A DNA stretch of 64,000 nucleotides from Oryzias latipes (taxonomy: Eukaryota > Chordata > Actinopteri > Beloniformes > Adrianichthyidae), in NCBI RefSeq assembly GCF_002234675.1, contig NC_019864.2, forward strand, positions 19,160,582 to 19,224,581. The letters run 5' to 3'. This document shows positions 37,580 through 49,510 of the stretch, piece after piece; position 1 is the stretch's first letter; each line of letters opens with the position of its first letter. The notes beneath the pieces are model-generated. The model did no database searches, had not been told where the DNA came from, and saw nothing but the letters and a program-made list of their open reading frames with translations. The position numbers were made by a program, and so were the translations under genes.

Positions 37580-40500
37580 ATGACACACAGACACTGCCTG
37601 GAAGCCCAGGTGTACTCGGTCCCTCTGGTGCAGCCGGACCTGAGGCGGGAAGAGGCTGTCAATCAGATCGCTGATGCACTTCTGTATCTAGAGGCAATTT
37701 CCACCGACATTTTTAGAAGGCAAGCCAAAAAACTAACTTAAAAAAAGGGGAAAATCTTTCAAAAGTATGTCAGTTTTGCATACTAATGGACACTAACTTC
37801 CCAAAAATTGGTTTTTAATTTCAAAAGTGACTCATTACCGTTACAATATTTGCTGCCACCAACATTGATAGTATTTATAAAAGCAGTACTGAGTGATAAA
37901 GCTCTTAAAAAAACAACAACTGTCTGTTGACCTGTTTATTTATTTTTTACCTTGGGTCAAGACATAACTTGAGTTAATGTTTTTGTTATATAATGTCCAA
38001 AACAACACATCAATTATTACAATGCATTTTTTTGTCTAACATAAATGGCTAAACCCTTTTAGCACTTAAACAATAATTGGTAAGGATTTCAAATAACTGC
38101 ATAACCTTCATGCTGGTCCTGCTTGTAGGGTTTCAGAGAGCGTGGAGAAAAACCGCCACCAGCTGCAGAGCGTCTCTGACCGGATCCGACTCGCTCAAGC
38201 CAGGGTTGATAAGATTAAAGGCAGTAAGAAGGCCACCAAGGTAACAAAGCCTCATCTTTTTAGATGAAAACTTCTACATTGGAACCATGGTGTGTGACAA
38301 TTGCAGAAGCAGGTCAAATTGTGTTGCAGGTCTTCTCCAGTGCCAAGTACCCGGCCCCAGAACAGCTCCAGGAATATACATCCATCTTTGCAGGGGCGGC
38401 AGACCCTTCCTCACAAAGCTGCTCCAGGCGCAGGATTCAGAGTAAACTTCGGCCTTTTGATGAGAAGGTTCTGCAGGTGAGATGAATGCACAAAAATGTA
38501 GATTTCGGTTCAGGTTTTGGCATCTTCTCCCATCATGTGACTGATAAATAGCATCTGCAGTTTCAAGTTACAAGCGTTGCATTGATTTTTGTGGTGCTGC
38601 ATTCAGAGAAGCAGTCTAACTCACTTAAACTCCGCTGTATCCTGCTGGTTGGAGATTTCCCGTTGTGTTTTTCGCCAGCATGCTTCATGCTATCGTTGGC
38701 AAAGAGCAGATCTCACTGTCTCCAGCCGCTGCTGTAACTCTGGCATCTGGAGGGATGTGCGTTTAAGATAAGCCTGAGGGAGAATACCTAATGAGTTTTG
38801 AGTAACCATCAAAAGAATCAAAAGTCCTGGTTCCAAGAACGTCAAGTTGTCTTTCCCACATTGAACAAAGCCTGTTTCATCTTCAGGAAGACTTTAAATG
38901 CTCTCCATTCAGATACTTGAGGAGGCATTAGCCTCGTTTCCACTGAGCGGTACGACACGGTTTGGAATGGTTTATTCAATTCAGGTGAGTGTTTCCACTC
39001 AAAGTTGGACCGTCACGGTGCATTCTGGGTGTAGATTGCCTGCATTGCTTTGCGTCATAGTAGTACGACTACTGCAAAAGCGAAGCTATCAACAACAACA
39101 ATGGAGTTCATCCAGCATATACAAAGAATTTAACGCTGTTTGACAAAAGATTCCGTTTGGAAACATTGGCGCTGGTTTGGCGCTCTCTTTTATCATAACG
39201 ACCTTCTGCCAATCAACGAGTTTCTTCGTTTGATGATGGTAGCTCCGCCCTAACCGTTCTATTTCATTTCTGTATGGACCTACAACCCACGGGGTCCCAA
39301 AAATTACGGTTCTGTACGGTTTAATGGATCCGTTTTAAAATGGAAATGCTCAACGAGGCTTTAGTGTTCAGCGAGGTCCGTCAAATACTAACAATGTGCA
39401 AAATTGAATCAGAACGTAAAAAGAGAGATGTTGGAACCCAACAGGTGTGTACTTGCTTTTTTATAGCAAACAGAAGCTGGTAATAATTCCTACATTTACT
39501 TTCAACTTAACTCCTCGAGATTCTTGAATCCCTTTAAACCCTAAATCAGTCTTTTTTTTTTAAAACATTAATGGACACATTTTTTGTTTTTCAACTAGAA
39601 CGAACTTGTTGATATTGAAAATTATCAGGATATAAAACCTATTTACACTTTAAGATCCACTAGTCTGTGAATGCAAATAAATCCAGCTTTCATTTTCATT
39701 GCTTCACTTATCCTCTGCTGCTAAAAATAATTAGGCTTTCTGAGAAAACCCATTCCTGATGTTTCAATATTACAATAACATTTATTGTTTGCCACTGGAT
39801 GAAAACTTCAGTTATAGTATGAATTTTTTTTATTTTTATATATTTGGGACTTTTTAAAATTATTATTTAAACCTTTCAACGCTTGAGAACCCACCGGGTC
39901 AAGTTTAGCTGTTGTTTTTTTACTTTTTTTTTTTTTTTAATTTATATATATATATGTTCTAGTTATGTATTATCATCTTATTAGCCACTGCTTGTTGCTT
40001 CTACCTAAAATAAAAAGACAAAAAATGTGAAATTTACTTTTAAAATCCCAGAAGAAAATTGATTTGGGGTTCTTTGGAGCAAAGACTGAAAGGAGCTAAA
40101 ATGAAGGCATTCCTTTAGGGTTTTTATTTTTATTTTTTTCAGTCAGATCAACAAATCCTGGTTTACTTTTGCACTCCACTGTTGCATACTGTATTGTATG
40201 AAGTACTCCAAGCTGCGTTAGCCTTTAAGTTAACTGTGTGTGTTTGGGTACATATCTTACTCTGCAGCATTTTATAACAAACCCCACAGTTTACTCTGAA
40301 GCATTTCTGGAAACTTTGCACCAGCTAGTATTATCTTTTCTGCTGCATGAGCTTTTCCTTTTTCTTTTCTTCGTTGTTGCAGTTATGTGTATTTTTGGAG
40401 GGGTGTTTGTGTGTCTGTGTTAGTTTGTCAGCCTGGAAGGAAAAGAATAACCCAATCTCACACAAATGCATTATTCAGTGTGTTTTAGAAGCAAGCTCCC

Positions 40501-42709
40501 CAGTCACATCATTTGGTGTTTCTGTGCTTGTGGGTGTGCGCATCTCCGCACAGAAGCACTTTAGTGGCAGTCGTCATTTGCATCGTTTAGGATTTCAAAG
40601 TTTGTAAAAAAAAAAAAATCTAATTTTGACTTTTTGTCTTTTAGGAGAAGTTAATGCATTTCCCATTGTGTGTGAGCAACAAGAAGAAGTCTGAGGATGA
40701 GGCAGAGGAAGGACTGGGCAGTCTGCCTCGAAACATCTCATCTGTCAGCTCTCTGCTGCTCTTTAATACCACAGAGAATCTGTGAGTTTTAAACACAAAC
40801 ACACAGACGGATGCTTCTGCTTGCTGCCAATCTGTGCTTGCATGTTTACGCGTGTGTTCTGCATTTAGGTATAAGAAGTATGTGTTCCTTGATCCTCTGG
40901 CGGGAGCAGTGACAAAAACGCACACGACACTGGAGACAGAAAAAGAGCAGAAACCCTTCGATGCTCCTCTGTCCATTACGAAGCGAGAGCAGCTGGACAG
41001 ACAGGTTCTTCAACGACTGAGCACGCTGCAGCTTTGCTGCCGTCAAATGTAGGATTTATCTTGATGAACTTTTTCTTTCCTAGCAGACGGCAGAAAGCTA
41101 TTTCTATGTGCCAGACTTGGGTCAGGTCCCCGAGATAGATGTGCCGTCCTATTTGCCCGACCTGCCAGGCATCGCAGACGATCTGTCATACAGCGCAGAC
41201 CTCGGTCCTGGATTTGCACCGTCAGGTCCCATACACATTCCTGAGCTTCCCTCCTTCAATGATGACAGTAGTGCACCTGGTACTGGACTAATGACTTTTT
41301 TATTTCACCAAACATGCTATTCAACCTTTAAACATGTATATAATGATGGGGAAAATGGCTTTCATATGTCTTTTAGGAACCCTCCTTCCATTGAATTCTC
41401 CATCGCTCTCTCCACCTCCACCGCCTCCTCCTCCTCCCCCTCCTCCTTCCCTTGCTCCTGCTGCTCCCATGGGGGTCCCACCTCCACCACCCCCTCCTCC
41501 CCCTCCTCCAGCGGAAAGCTCCTCAGACGTCACGGATGTGCCAAGCTCAGGTGGGTCACGTCTGCACTCGTGTCACGTCAACTGTGGATTCTGTTCGACC
41601 TCATTAAAAGTAACGAGCGCTAGCTCAAACTGTGATGCTGCAGGTCGCATGGCAGGCGCTCCCAGCGAAGTGGTTCAGCCATCAGACGGTCGTGCCAGTC
41701 TGCTGGAATCCATTCGCAACGCCGGGGGCATTGGCAAGGCCAAGTTACGCAATGTCAAGGAGCGCAAGATGGAGAAGAAGAAGCAGAAGGAGCAAGAGCA
41801 AGGTGACTGTTGCAACCGGCATGTGGATCTATCTGTGGAGGAAGGCCAAGTAGCAGAGACCGCTTAGGTTGACATTTCAGACAAATCGTGCATTTTGTGG
41901 TACCAGCGCCAAATCTACCATGGATGTACCTCAGGATCTCCTCTCAGAAAAGCTCGTTTGCCACGAGAAAAATCCAAAATGGCAGCCATTTTGAAAGATG
42001 GAGGCCTTTCACTAAATTATTAAAAAAAAAAAATTAATTTCGATTTGCCCCAGTCTGAACAATATGGACTGTTAGTGCACTAAATTGAGTCTTTCGCTTT
42101 TTTTTTCTTTTTTAAATATTGAACTTTCTTCTGGCAAATGTGATTTTCTGAAACAGATCTGAATGCTAAATCTGGTGCTTGTACCACAAACAGCTGACAT
42201 TTTGCTGTCAGCCATGTTATTGTGAGACACTGCAAGACAAATTGAAGACTATTGTTCTTCCAACATGGTTTTCAACTTGATCCATTGCTTTTTTTCTCTC
42301 TTGAAGTCACATGTTCTACTTTGATGCAAAGTTCCATCTACTCATTTCATTTAAATAATTGATTGAAGCTCATTCATTTAGAAGCTCCTTGTTTCATCTC
42401 TCATCAGTTGGGGTGGTATCCAGTGGTGGCGACTTCATGTCTGATCTCTTCAATAAACTCTCCATGCGCAGAAAAGGTACGACAAGACTTGTCTTTTAAA
42501 TAAAATATTTTAAAAACTGAGGTTTTTGGAACAGCTTTTGCTTTACTTCCTGCTTCCTTCTTTCAGGAATATCTGGAAAAGGCCCGGCAGCTGGAGAGTC
42601 CGGTGAGGCTCCCGCAGGTGCAAGTGGTGCGTTTGCCAGGATGTCCAACGCCATCCCTCCACTTCCTGCCCCGCAAACAGCGACGGACGACGACGACTGG
42701 GAAGCGTGA
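37580..42709 (+). CDS. washc1: WASH complex subunit 1 (WASH1), endosomal Arp2/3 activator, complete in 10 coding exons
   Basis: Exons: 37580-37719, 38129-38240, 38330-38476, 40645-40781, 40869-41004, 41084-41279, 41377-41550, 41644-41802, 42408-42476, 42567-42709. The sum is 1413 nt, about 470 aa, matching the usual length. Seen: the WASH homology domain in exons 1-6 ([20 protein letters not shown] near the N-terminus; [36 protein letters not shown]), two polyproline blocks (exon 7), a WH2 motif about res 363-385 ([20 protein letters not shown]), a basic connector and an acidic C-terminus ending DDDDWEA with the Arp2/3-binding W468. Known role: as core of the WASH complex it drives branched actin on endosomes for retromer-linked recycling. 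Oddities: intron 1 of the coding region uses a GC donor (AG|GCAAGC at 37720), and exon 6 begins at a TAGCAG tandem acceptor (Gln included or skipped). Confidence 0.96.
38477..40644. other. washc1 intron, 2.2 kb, with one MITE
   Basis: Holds the inverted-repeat element at 38939-39362. The rest is AT- and T-rich with short runs (for example 39917-39958) and no gene. Confidence 0.6.
38939..39362. mobile_element. inverted-repeat MITE, about 0.42 kb, superfamily unassigned
   Basis: The left end reads TAGCCTCGTTTCCACTGAGC and the right end, reversed, TAAAGCCTCGTTGAGCATTT. They share AGCCTCGTT, a TTCCA motif and 'ggtac' subterminal motifs. The left flank has TTA and the right TTTA, which hints at a 3-bp TWA duplication of the Harbinger type but is not clean. 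There is no coding content. Confidence 0.55.
41803..42407. other. washc1 intron, no recognised feature
   Basis: A 605-bp intron between the WH2/basic exon and the next coding exon. It is T-rich with no repeat family identified. Confidence 0.6.
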
Positions 42710-43250
42710 CGTGACGTGACGTGCGGCAGACAGAACCGACGTTGTGAAAAAGAATTTCTCGTATTGGCAATATTTGTTTTGATTTTTCAATTAAACAGGA
42801 CAATAGGACAGGACATTTATAAATCAACTTAAAGTTTATGCAAAAGCTCAAAGTCAAACTACAACACAAATGAACATTTTCATTCATATTTTATTTACGG
42901 TACCTTTGATTTATCAATGGGTTCTAAATAAAAAAAAAAAATTGTTGTGAAAAATCAAACTGAGTAACAAGAATGCTTTCCATTTCAGAACAATGTGGAT
43001 TTTGTTCTTGAATTATTAAAACGTCAGAGTAAGATGTGCCTACCTGTGCTGTGCCTGCCATCCATCTACATTTTTAAGTAGTTCACATTAGTAGACCTCA
43101 TTTAAGAGGACAAGAGCTAACTTTTCTTACTAAGAAACTGGGTCAGTGATAACCTGTGTGCCATGAAAAAACTCTTTATTCCATTGATGAGCTGCATTAG
43201 TTTAGAGCTGAATAACAGTGTTGATGACAGCAGAAAATATGTCACCTGAA

Positions 43251-43336
43251 AAATAAAGAGCATTTATTCTCAAACTGTTGGTTGAAGTGCTCTTTAAGGT
43301 AATGATTTCCCCTAAATATCATTTAAAATTTTTATT
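43251..43336. terminator. converging poly(A) signals of washc1 and ddx11
   Basis: AATAAA on the plus strand at 43252-43257 would end washc1. On the minus strand AATAAA appears at 43331-43336 (and again at 43263-43268), about 45-110 nt past the ddx11 stop (43381-43383). The two 3' ends therefore meet or overlap by a few tens of bases. An earlier plus-strand AATTAAA near 42788 is an alternative washc1 signal. Confidence 0.55.
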
Positions 43337-43380
43337 TCTTAGAAAATTAATTACCGTATTAAAAAAACAAGTGTTTTCTT

Positions 43381-46300
43381 TCATGAGTCGTTCTGAAAGA
43401 CCTGCTGCTGTTTCTTCTCCATGAAGAACTAAAAAAAAAAAAATAAGAACAGTCAGTTCATCAAACGCCTTGGTGATAACAATTATCTTTGTCTGTTTTC
43501 CTTACCTTGCGTAAGGCAGCAAAAGCGGGACCAAACGTTGCATATGTGCTTGTGCGGCTCCTGATCCAAGCTGGAAGTTTAGAGAGCGTGGCGGGACGAG
43601 AGTAACGCCTGTCACACAGCACTACAGAGGAATAGTCGCCACGGTGACGGATAGCTCGACCTATGGAGACAGACGTCAAAGACGGTTTTGTTGATCAAAA
43701 ATACCGTGACTTCATTTTCTGCATCTGTTGCCATGGTTACCTATGGACTGATTGACAGCCTTCATGCAAAGGTTCTCTACTAGTGCTTGTCCGGGGCTCT
43801 TTCCTTGACTGTGAGGCTAAATAAACAACAATTGTTATTTTTTTTCTGTTAAAAAAAAAAAAAAACACAAGAATTTCTATCATAACTTTATGAAACCAGA
43901 CCAACCAGGTGTTTGTCGAGGTACGACATCTTCTCCTGCAGCTCTGGGGATTTTATGTTGGGATATGGCATTCCAACCATTACCACACACCTGTAATCAT
44001 ACGGCAAAAAACACATTATGGAACAGAAGAAGCTAGTTGACTATATGCAATAAAAACATTCCACACCTGCCCAGGTCATCAGAGAAGTTGATTCCCTCGC
44101 TCATCTTTCCGCCAACCACAGAAAAAAGCAACGCTCCGGTCAGTCCACTGCTTTCCTGAGCGCACCTCTACGATCAAAGAGGAAAAGTGCTCAACATATA
44201 AATCCAAGATACTCGGTCTCACATTTCAGCGGTTTCACTCAGTTACCTGGATACAACGGGAGAACTCACTCAGCACATGCTCTACCTGGTTGGGCTTTTT
44301 TGGCTCCTGAAAGATCTAAGAGGATGTTGGTGTTAGGTTTAGATGTGCGTTGACATTTTCTTGACATTTAGCTGATGGTACCTTCTTCTTATTGGACAGT
44401 CGGGTTAGGGCACCGCTGGCCTCCCAGTGACACATTATCCGCCTTAAATACTCATAGGAGGGGAAGAAACACACAACCCCACCGGGGACCACGTTGCATA
44501 TGTTGGAAAGAATGCGGCCGGTCTCGTCCATCTGTCAGCAAAGCAGGCATGAACGATGTGATTACTAGCCACACAACTGGGAGCAGAAGAAACAACTTCA
44601 AATCACAAAGTGTCTTCTTTTACCATGCATGGTAAATCCCTGCTTTGAAAAGTAAAATCCAGCTCCTGGCCAGATGGACCGCTGCACATGACGATGGGAA
44701 GAATGTTCTCCGGGGGAATAACGTGACCTGACAGACGAGGACAATGACAGCACATCAGTAGAATGTGAGAGGCTTTACGTCATTTTATGTTTGGTTTTTA
44801 CATTTTAATGCCAAACTGCAGTACAGCAGCACTGGAACCAAATTTACTGTGATAGATGTAATAATATGGATGTTTACTTTTGTTTTATTGATGCATTCAT
44901 TTTTTGACTCCAATTCCCTTTTGTCGTATCAGAACTTTAATTTAATATTAAATCTGCTATGAATGTATTCTGATATAAACCCCATTTAGATCGATTAATA
45001 GAAAATCTTGCACATAGAAAAAGTATGACTTACCGCAGGCAAACTCCACGATGCGCTCCTGTCCCACTCCAGCAGAAAGCAAAAGCTCTTCTTTAAAGTC
45101 TGAAACCTACAACATTTTGTTTGTGTGATTAAAACAAACAGAACTAATCAGTTTGATTTTGTTTGTTCAAATCCATCTCACAGGCTGCATGGTTCCTCCA
45201 GCAATGATGACGGATCTGCACTCCTTCAACACCTCAGCAAAGTGGACCGCTGGATTCAGCAAAAGGAACTTGATGCTGCTTTCCGACAAAGTGCCTAAAA
45301 GATTGAAAAATTGTAATTTTACACATAAACTGTGCATCAGTCTGTGATCTCCAGAAAGAATAATACCTTGTCTGTGCACCAAAACCCGGCCATCAGTGTT
45401 GCTGTTGGTGAGAGCCATGAAGAAGCCCTCGATTTGCATCATGGGAGATGCAGAGAGCACTTTCTCTGCCTCAGCTGACTCCTGCAGGTCTGGTTGGGGA
45501 ACTACACACAGGGAATATTCCTTTAAATCATTTTAGTGACAAAAAACACATTAATAATGTATTTATTTATTACATTTTTTAGATACATGATAATAGGACA
45601 AAAAAAGACTTTGTTCAAGTGAATTCCATGGACTAACCAGATGCAGAGTTCTGGTTGCTTTTTAGGGTCTTTAAGTAGTTTAGTAACCCTTCTGTGCGTC
45701 GGTTCTCCTTGTTTAAGGTGTTCTGGGTGTGCAGCGTCACACCTGAGCCGGCGTACTTCTCCACAAACCCGCTGAGCTGCGTGAACACACAACAGGTAAA
45801 TGTTAACAATGGAAAAGACTCAGAAGTAAACGTCTTCCTAAAGAAGAGGGAGAAGTGCATATGAAACATCCAATGCTCACCTTCCTGCTGATCATGCTCT
45901 TCTCAAAGTATCTTTGCAACTACAAAGTGCGAGTAAAAAAGTGGATGTAGACTTTAGTTTGTGGTTTGAAGACATGCATGGGAGACATGATTTTTTAACT
46001 GTTTTAACCACCTTAAACCAGTTTATGTTATCAATCTCAGCCTTGAAGAGAAAGTTGTTGATGGTATGCATCTCTGTTCCTACAAGAAAAACAGCAGGTT
46101 AGAGATTTATGCATCGATATGCCTGTTATGTTAAAAATTGACTAACCTGCTTGTGTATTTTGACTCTGGGGGTTCTGTCCAACTTTACCTGCGCAGAAAA
46201 AAGTCAAACATTTTCAGCAGAGTCTTAAAATACAGAAATCACCGTCCAATATCCAAAACTGAGCTGTTACAAACTAACTGCTGTGTTTCACCTCCCAACA

Positions 46301-49300
46301 CTCGGACCAGCCTTTCGATGGCAAAGAGAATCTGTTTGATGTACATCAGGTTCTTTGCCTTCAGTCTGCTCCTGATGTCGAAGACAAATGAATGCAGTAA
46401 ACAAGTGGAAAAATACAGAGTTTGTGAATTAAGTCTGGTGTGCAAAACTTACTTGTAGCGGTCAGCGTACTGAGTAAGTTGGGAATATGCCCGGCAAAGC
46501 TGCAAAAAAAAAAAAAAAATCAAACATCCCAAAATCTAGAAGACTAAATAGAATGTATTTGAAAAAGTTGGTCACCTGCGATCCATTGAGCTCTGAACTA
46601 TGAATGCAGGAGAGAGTGTCGCTAAGATTGTGAGCTTCATCTATTATCACCACCTGGCCCTTCAGCTGGACCCCTGCTGCTCTTCTGGTAGCTTCATGAA
46701 GTACCATCTGATATGGCAAAACCACCAGCTGCACAAAAAGTAAACAACTAAAGAGTTTATCTTCCAGAGGAACAATCCTCAAAAGTTACTTTATAGCATA
46801 TGAGAATCCGCACAAATTGTCCTTGAAAATACATTTACTTATTTCAAAGTTATAAATGTAAACCTTACAGCAGACAAGCGGATATGAAGCAAGCGTGAAA
46901 AGCAAACACTGGAACTGGACGTTGAAATGACTCCTTACAGTTGCGGCTTCAAGGAGTTGAAACAGCCCTAACACTTGATTGGAATAATGAAATGTCTCAA
47001 ACGCTCTACTTTAGACATTATTCAGAAAAAAATTAAATTATTTACAATCAGGCATAACAGTTAAGATTTATTTAAGTAATGTTTTGTAAATTGCCTGAAT
47101 TAACAATGAAGTTTAAAAATACTAGTATCTGGTGTATTTCTTCAAAAACTAGCAGTGATCCTATGGTAAATGTAAATAAAAGGGACTTTTTTCAGACAAA
47201 GTTCATTGTTGGCAATCATTCTGTGAAGACTCACTCATCCAGAATGGTTCCACAGCAGAAAAAGTTTGGCCCCCGCAAAACAGCTCCAACTCAAATAACT
47301 AAGTCAAGATTACCTGTTTCTTTTTTCCCCCGTTTTTCTGTTAGAAATCCTGATAAGAGCTTAAACAAACTTGGCACAGACATGAACAACTGGAGATGAA
47401 TGGAAGTGGTTTACCTTTGCAGGAGGGATTGCAAGGCGTGTGGCATAATATGGGCACGAGTGGATGTCTTTGCCCACTTTTATCAGCTGCTCTATGTCAT
47501 AGACTGTTCCCAGAACTTCATCTCTCATCTGCTGCAATGCAGAGGCTTTGTTGAAGGGACACACGCTCTTCGCTGGACCTCGTTTGCGTTTTGCACCATC
47601 TTCAGGACGCTGCTTTTCTACAAAATGAATTTTTTGGTGTTGGTTATTTTATTTTTTACTTTTTTTAATCGTACTACCTTTTCACCATGTACTGCACTAT
47701 ACACAAGCATCTATATAATGACCAAGGTAATGGAGCCAAGTGATGCCAACAATGCATGGGCACATACCATGCTTGTTTTTCTGCATCTCCATGCAGCGGT
47801 CATTAATGCGCTGAATGCTGCCAAGGCGTCGCACCTCTTCATTAATGCACAGGTTCTGTTGAGCACAATGTCATATCAAATCCATTTATTTGTACAGATA
47901 AATACAAGGTAAATAAATGTGTAATGGGAGTTTTGTCTCTCTTTACTCCTATGTTTTTTTGAAGCTGTAAGCTGGAGGAATACCTGTCGTGAGCCCAGTG
48001 TGACCAGACTGATGTCCTTACTGAAGGGGCTCTTTTGAACCTCGTGGACAAACTGGGCCAGCTGAGAGTGAGTGCGACTGCAATAGTAGATCTACAAACA
48101 CAGTTGGCAAGTGAGCTTTACCCTGTTGGAGTATTAAATTATAGAAAAGTAGGCTTTTTCACACACATGTATACCTTGGTCACATGTTCTTCAACTAGCT
48201 CATCTTCTTCCTCATCATCACGTCCGAGTAATCTGCATATGCAAACACATCAAATATTTGAGTTTTATAATGGCATTTCAGACATACTAGTTACTGACTG
48301 GGTTTACCTGCTTCTGCTCTTTGAATCATCATCACTCTCATATTCTGCAACAATATGCTCCTCATCTTCTTGATCTTCTGGTGCCTCAGCTTGATCCTCT
48401 TTGCTGAGCTGAAGTAACTTGAATGCTTCTTCATCTTCATGGCTCTACAAATCCATTTAAAGTCCTTAACTTATTCAACGGATATGTTTTCTTAAAGTCC
48501 AACCCCAATTATCTTCTATTTTAAAAATGTTCCCAGTGGTCTATCAAGTATGATTATCCCAAAATCAAAAAGCCCTGTGTCGTTTTCTAGGACGTGGTTT
48601 CTACAGAGCAGCAGGAGTTCATTAGAAATTCACCTCTGAGATCAGGGTGGGACTGTTAGTGCAGAAGTAAGCCCGCACTCATTTCCCATGATCTCTTCGT
48701 TTACACTCCCTCCAGCTAGCTTACAGCTCCTCAAAACCCCAACCTAACATTAGCGGTGCAACAAAAGTGATTAGCAAAGCCAGAGCTATTCAGCCATACA
48801 ATTCTGAGCCAGATACCAGCTCAGATGAGGAAAATAAGAGAAATCTTGATTGGAGTGGGTCTTTAAAGAATGAAACAGCCTGTGACCAAAGTGCTTCTGT
48901 AAATATAGCTTACCTTCCTTTTAAGAGCATACTTAAGCTGAGCATTATTTCTGATCATTTCTAACCGTTCTTCTCTCTTCTTCCTCTTTAAGTCTTCCTC
49001 CTATTATAAAAGCAAGAGTTACAGTCAGCAGGTTTGTAGATTTTAATCGGAAATCTACATTTAAAAAGTGCATTTCTCTTGTTCACCTTCAGTTTGGACA
49101 CCAGGTCTCGCTCAGCCTTCTTTTGAACAAAGTCAGTGATCCAGTCTGGCTCTGCCGAGGAGCTGGTGGAGGAGGACTGTGCAGCTGAGGTGGAGAGAGC
49201 TGCTTCTCCTTCCTGCAGCAGAGCAGCGGCCTCCTGTATCGTCTTCTCTTCATGATCTCTCAACCAGCTCAAAGCTCCACATATCAGGCTCAGTGACTTG

Positions 49301-49510
49301 CCCTAGATCAACAGCATTTCCATGAATCTAAACTGAAGTTTTTAGGTAAATTGAGCTCGTTGAGATTGTTGTTTCACATACCGTTCCAGTTGGACTTTCG
49401 AAGATGCCAACTTTGCTTTGGTCGAGTGCTCTGTAGAGGGCTTGCATAAACTGCTCCTGAATATCATAAGGCTGGTAGGGGAATGGAAATGTGTCCCTGC
49501 CCTTTTCCAT
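43381..49510 (-). CDS. ddx11: DDX11/ChlR1, iron-sulfur SF2 DNA helicase, complete in 26 coding exons
   Basis: Exons (transcript order): 49382-49510, 49087-49302, 48914-49000, 48308-48444, 48175-48232, 47984-48091, 47768-47855, 47415-47617, 46576-46728, 46453-46499, 46292-46371, 46147-46188, 46012-46079, 45881-45919, 45638-45776, 45367-45501, 45182-45294, 45034-45106, 44624-44727, 44382-44531, 44247-44315, 44067-44167, 43906-43990, 43741-43816, 43506-43660, 43381-43428. The sum is 2703 nt, 900 aa; all phases close (the human form is about 906). Seen: Q motif (IQEQFM, Q18), Walker A SPTGTGKS split by intron 1 (K45), four Fe-S cysteines C248, C266, C294, C329, DEAH box 372-375, motif V ([10 protein letters not shown]), motif VI (QSIGRAIRH). 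Known role: 5'-3' helicase of the XPD/FANCJ group acting in sister-chromatid cohesion and fork stability; human loss causes Warsaw breakage syndrome. No key residue is missing, so it should be active. Confidence 0.96.
46729..47414. other. ddx11 intron 8, no recognised feature
   Basis: A 686-bp AT-rich intron just before the DEAH-box exon. The small open frames on both strands have no family signature. Confidence 0.6.
48445..48913. other. ddx11 intron 3, almost filled by MITE copy C
   Basis: Of 469 bp, 367 belong to the TTAA-flanked MITE at 48496-48862. The remainder is plain intron. Confidence 0.65.
48496..48862 (+). mobile_element. TTAA-flanked MITE, copy C
   Basis: The left end AGTCCAACC and right end GGAGTGGGTCT are flanked by TTAA at 48492-48495 and 48863-48866. 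It shares gtgtcgttttctaggacgtg, ctagcttacagc and the ORF remnant [20 protein letters not shown] with the other copies. The 3' half is deleted. It is antisense to ddx11. Confidence 0.8.

Noticed and set aside
41321..41533. minus-strand polyglycine frame
   Set aside because: It is the complement of the washc1 polyproline exon.
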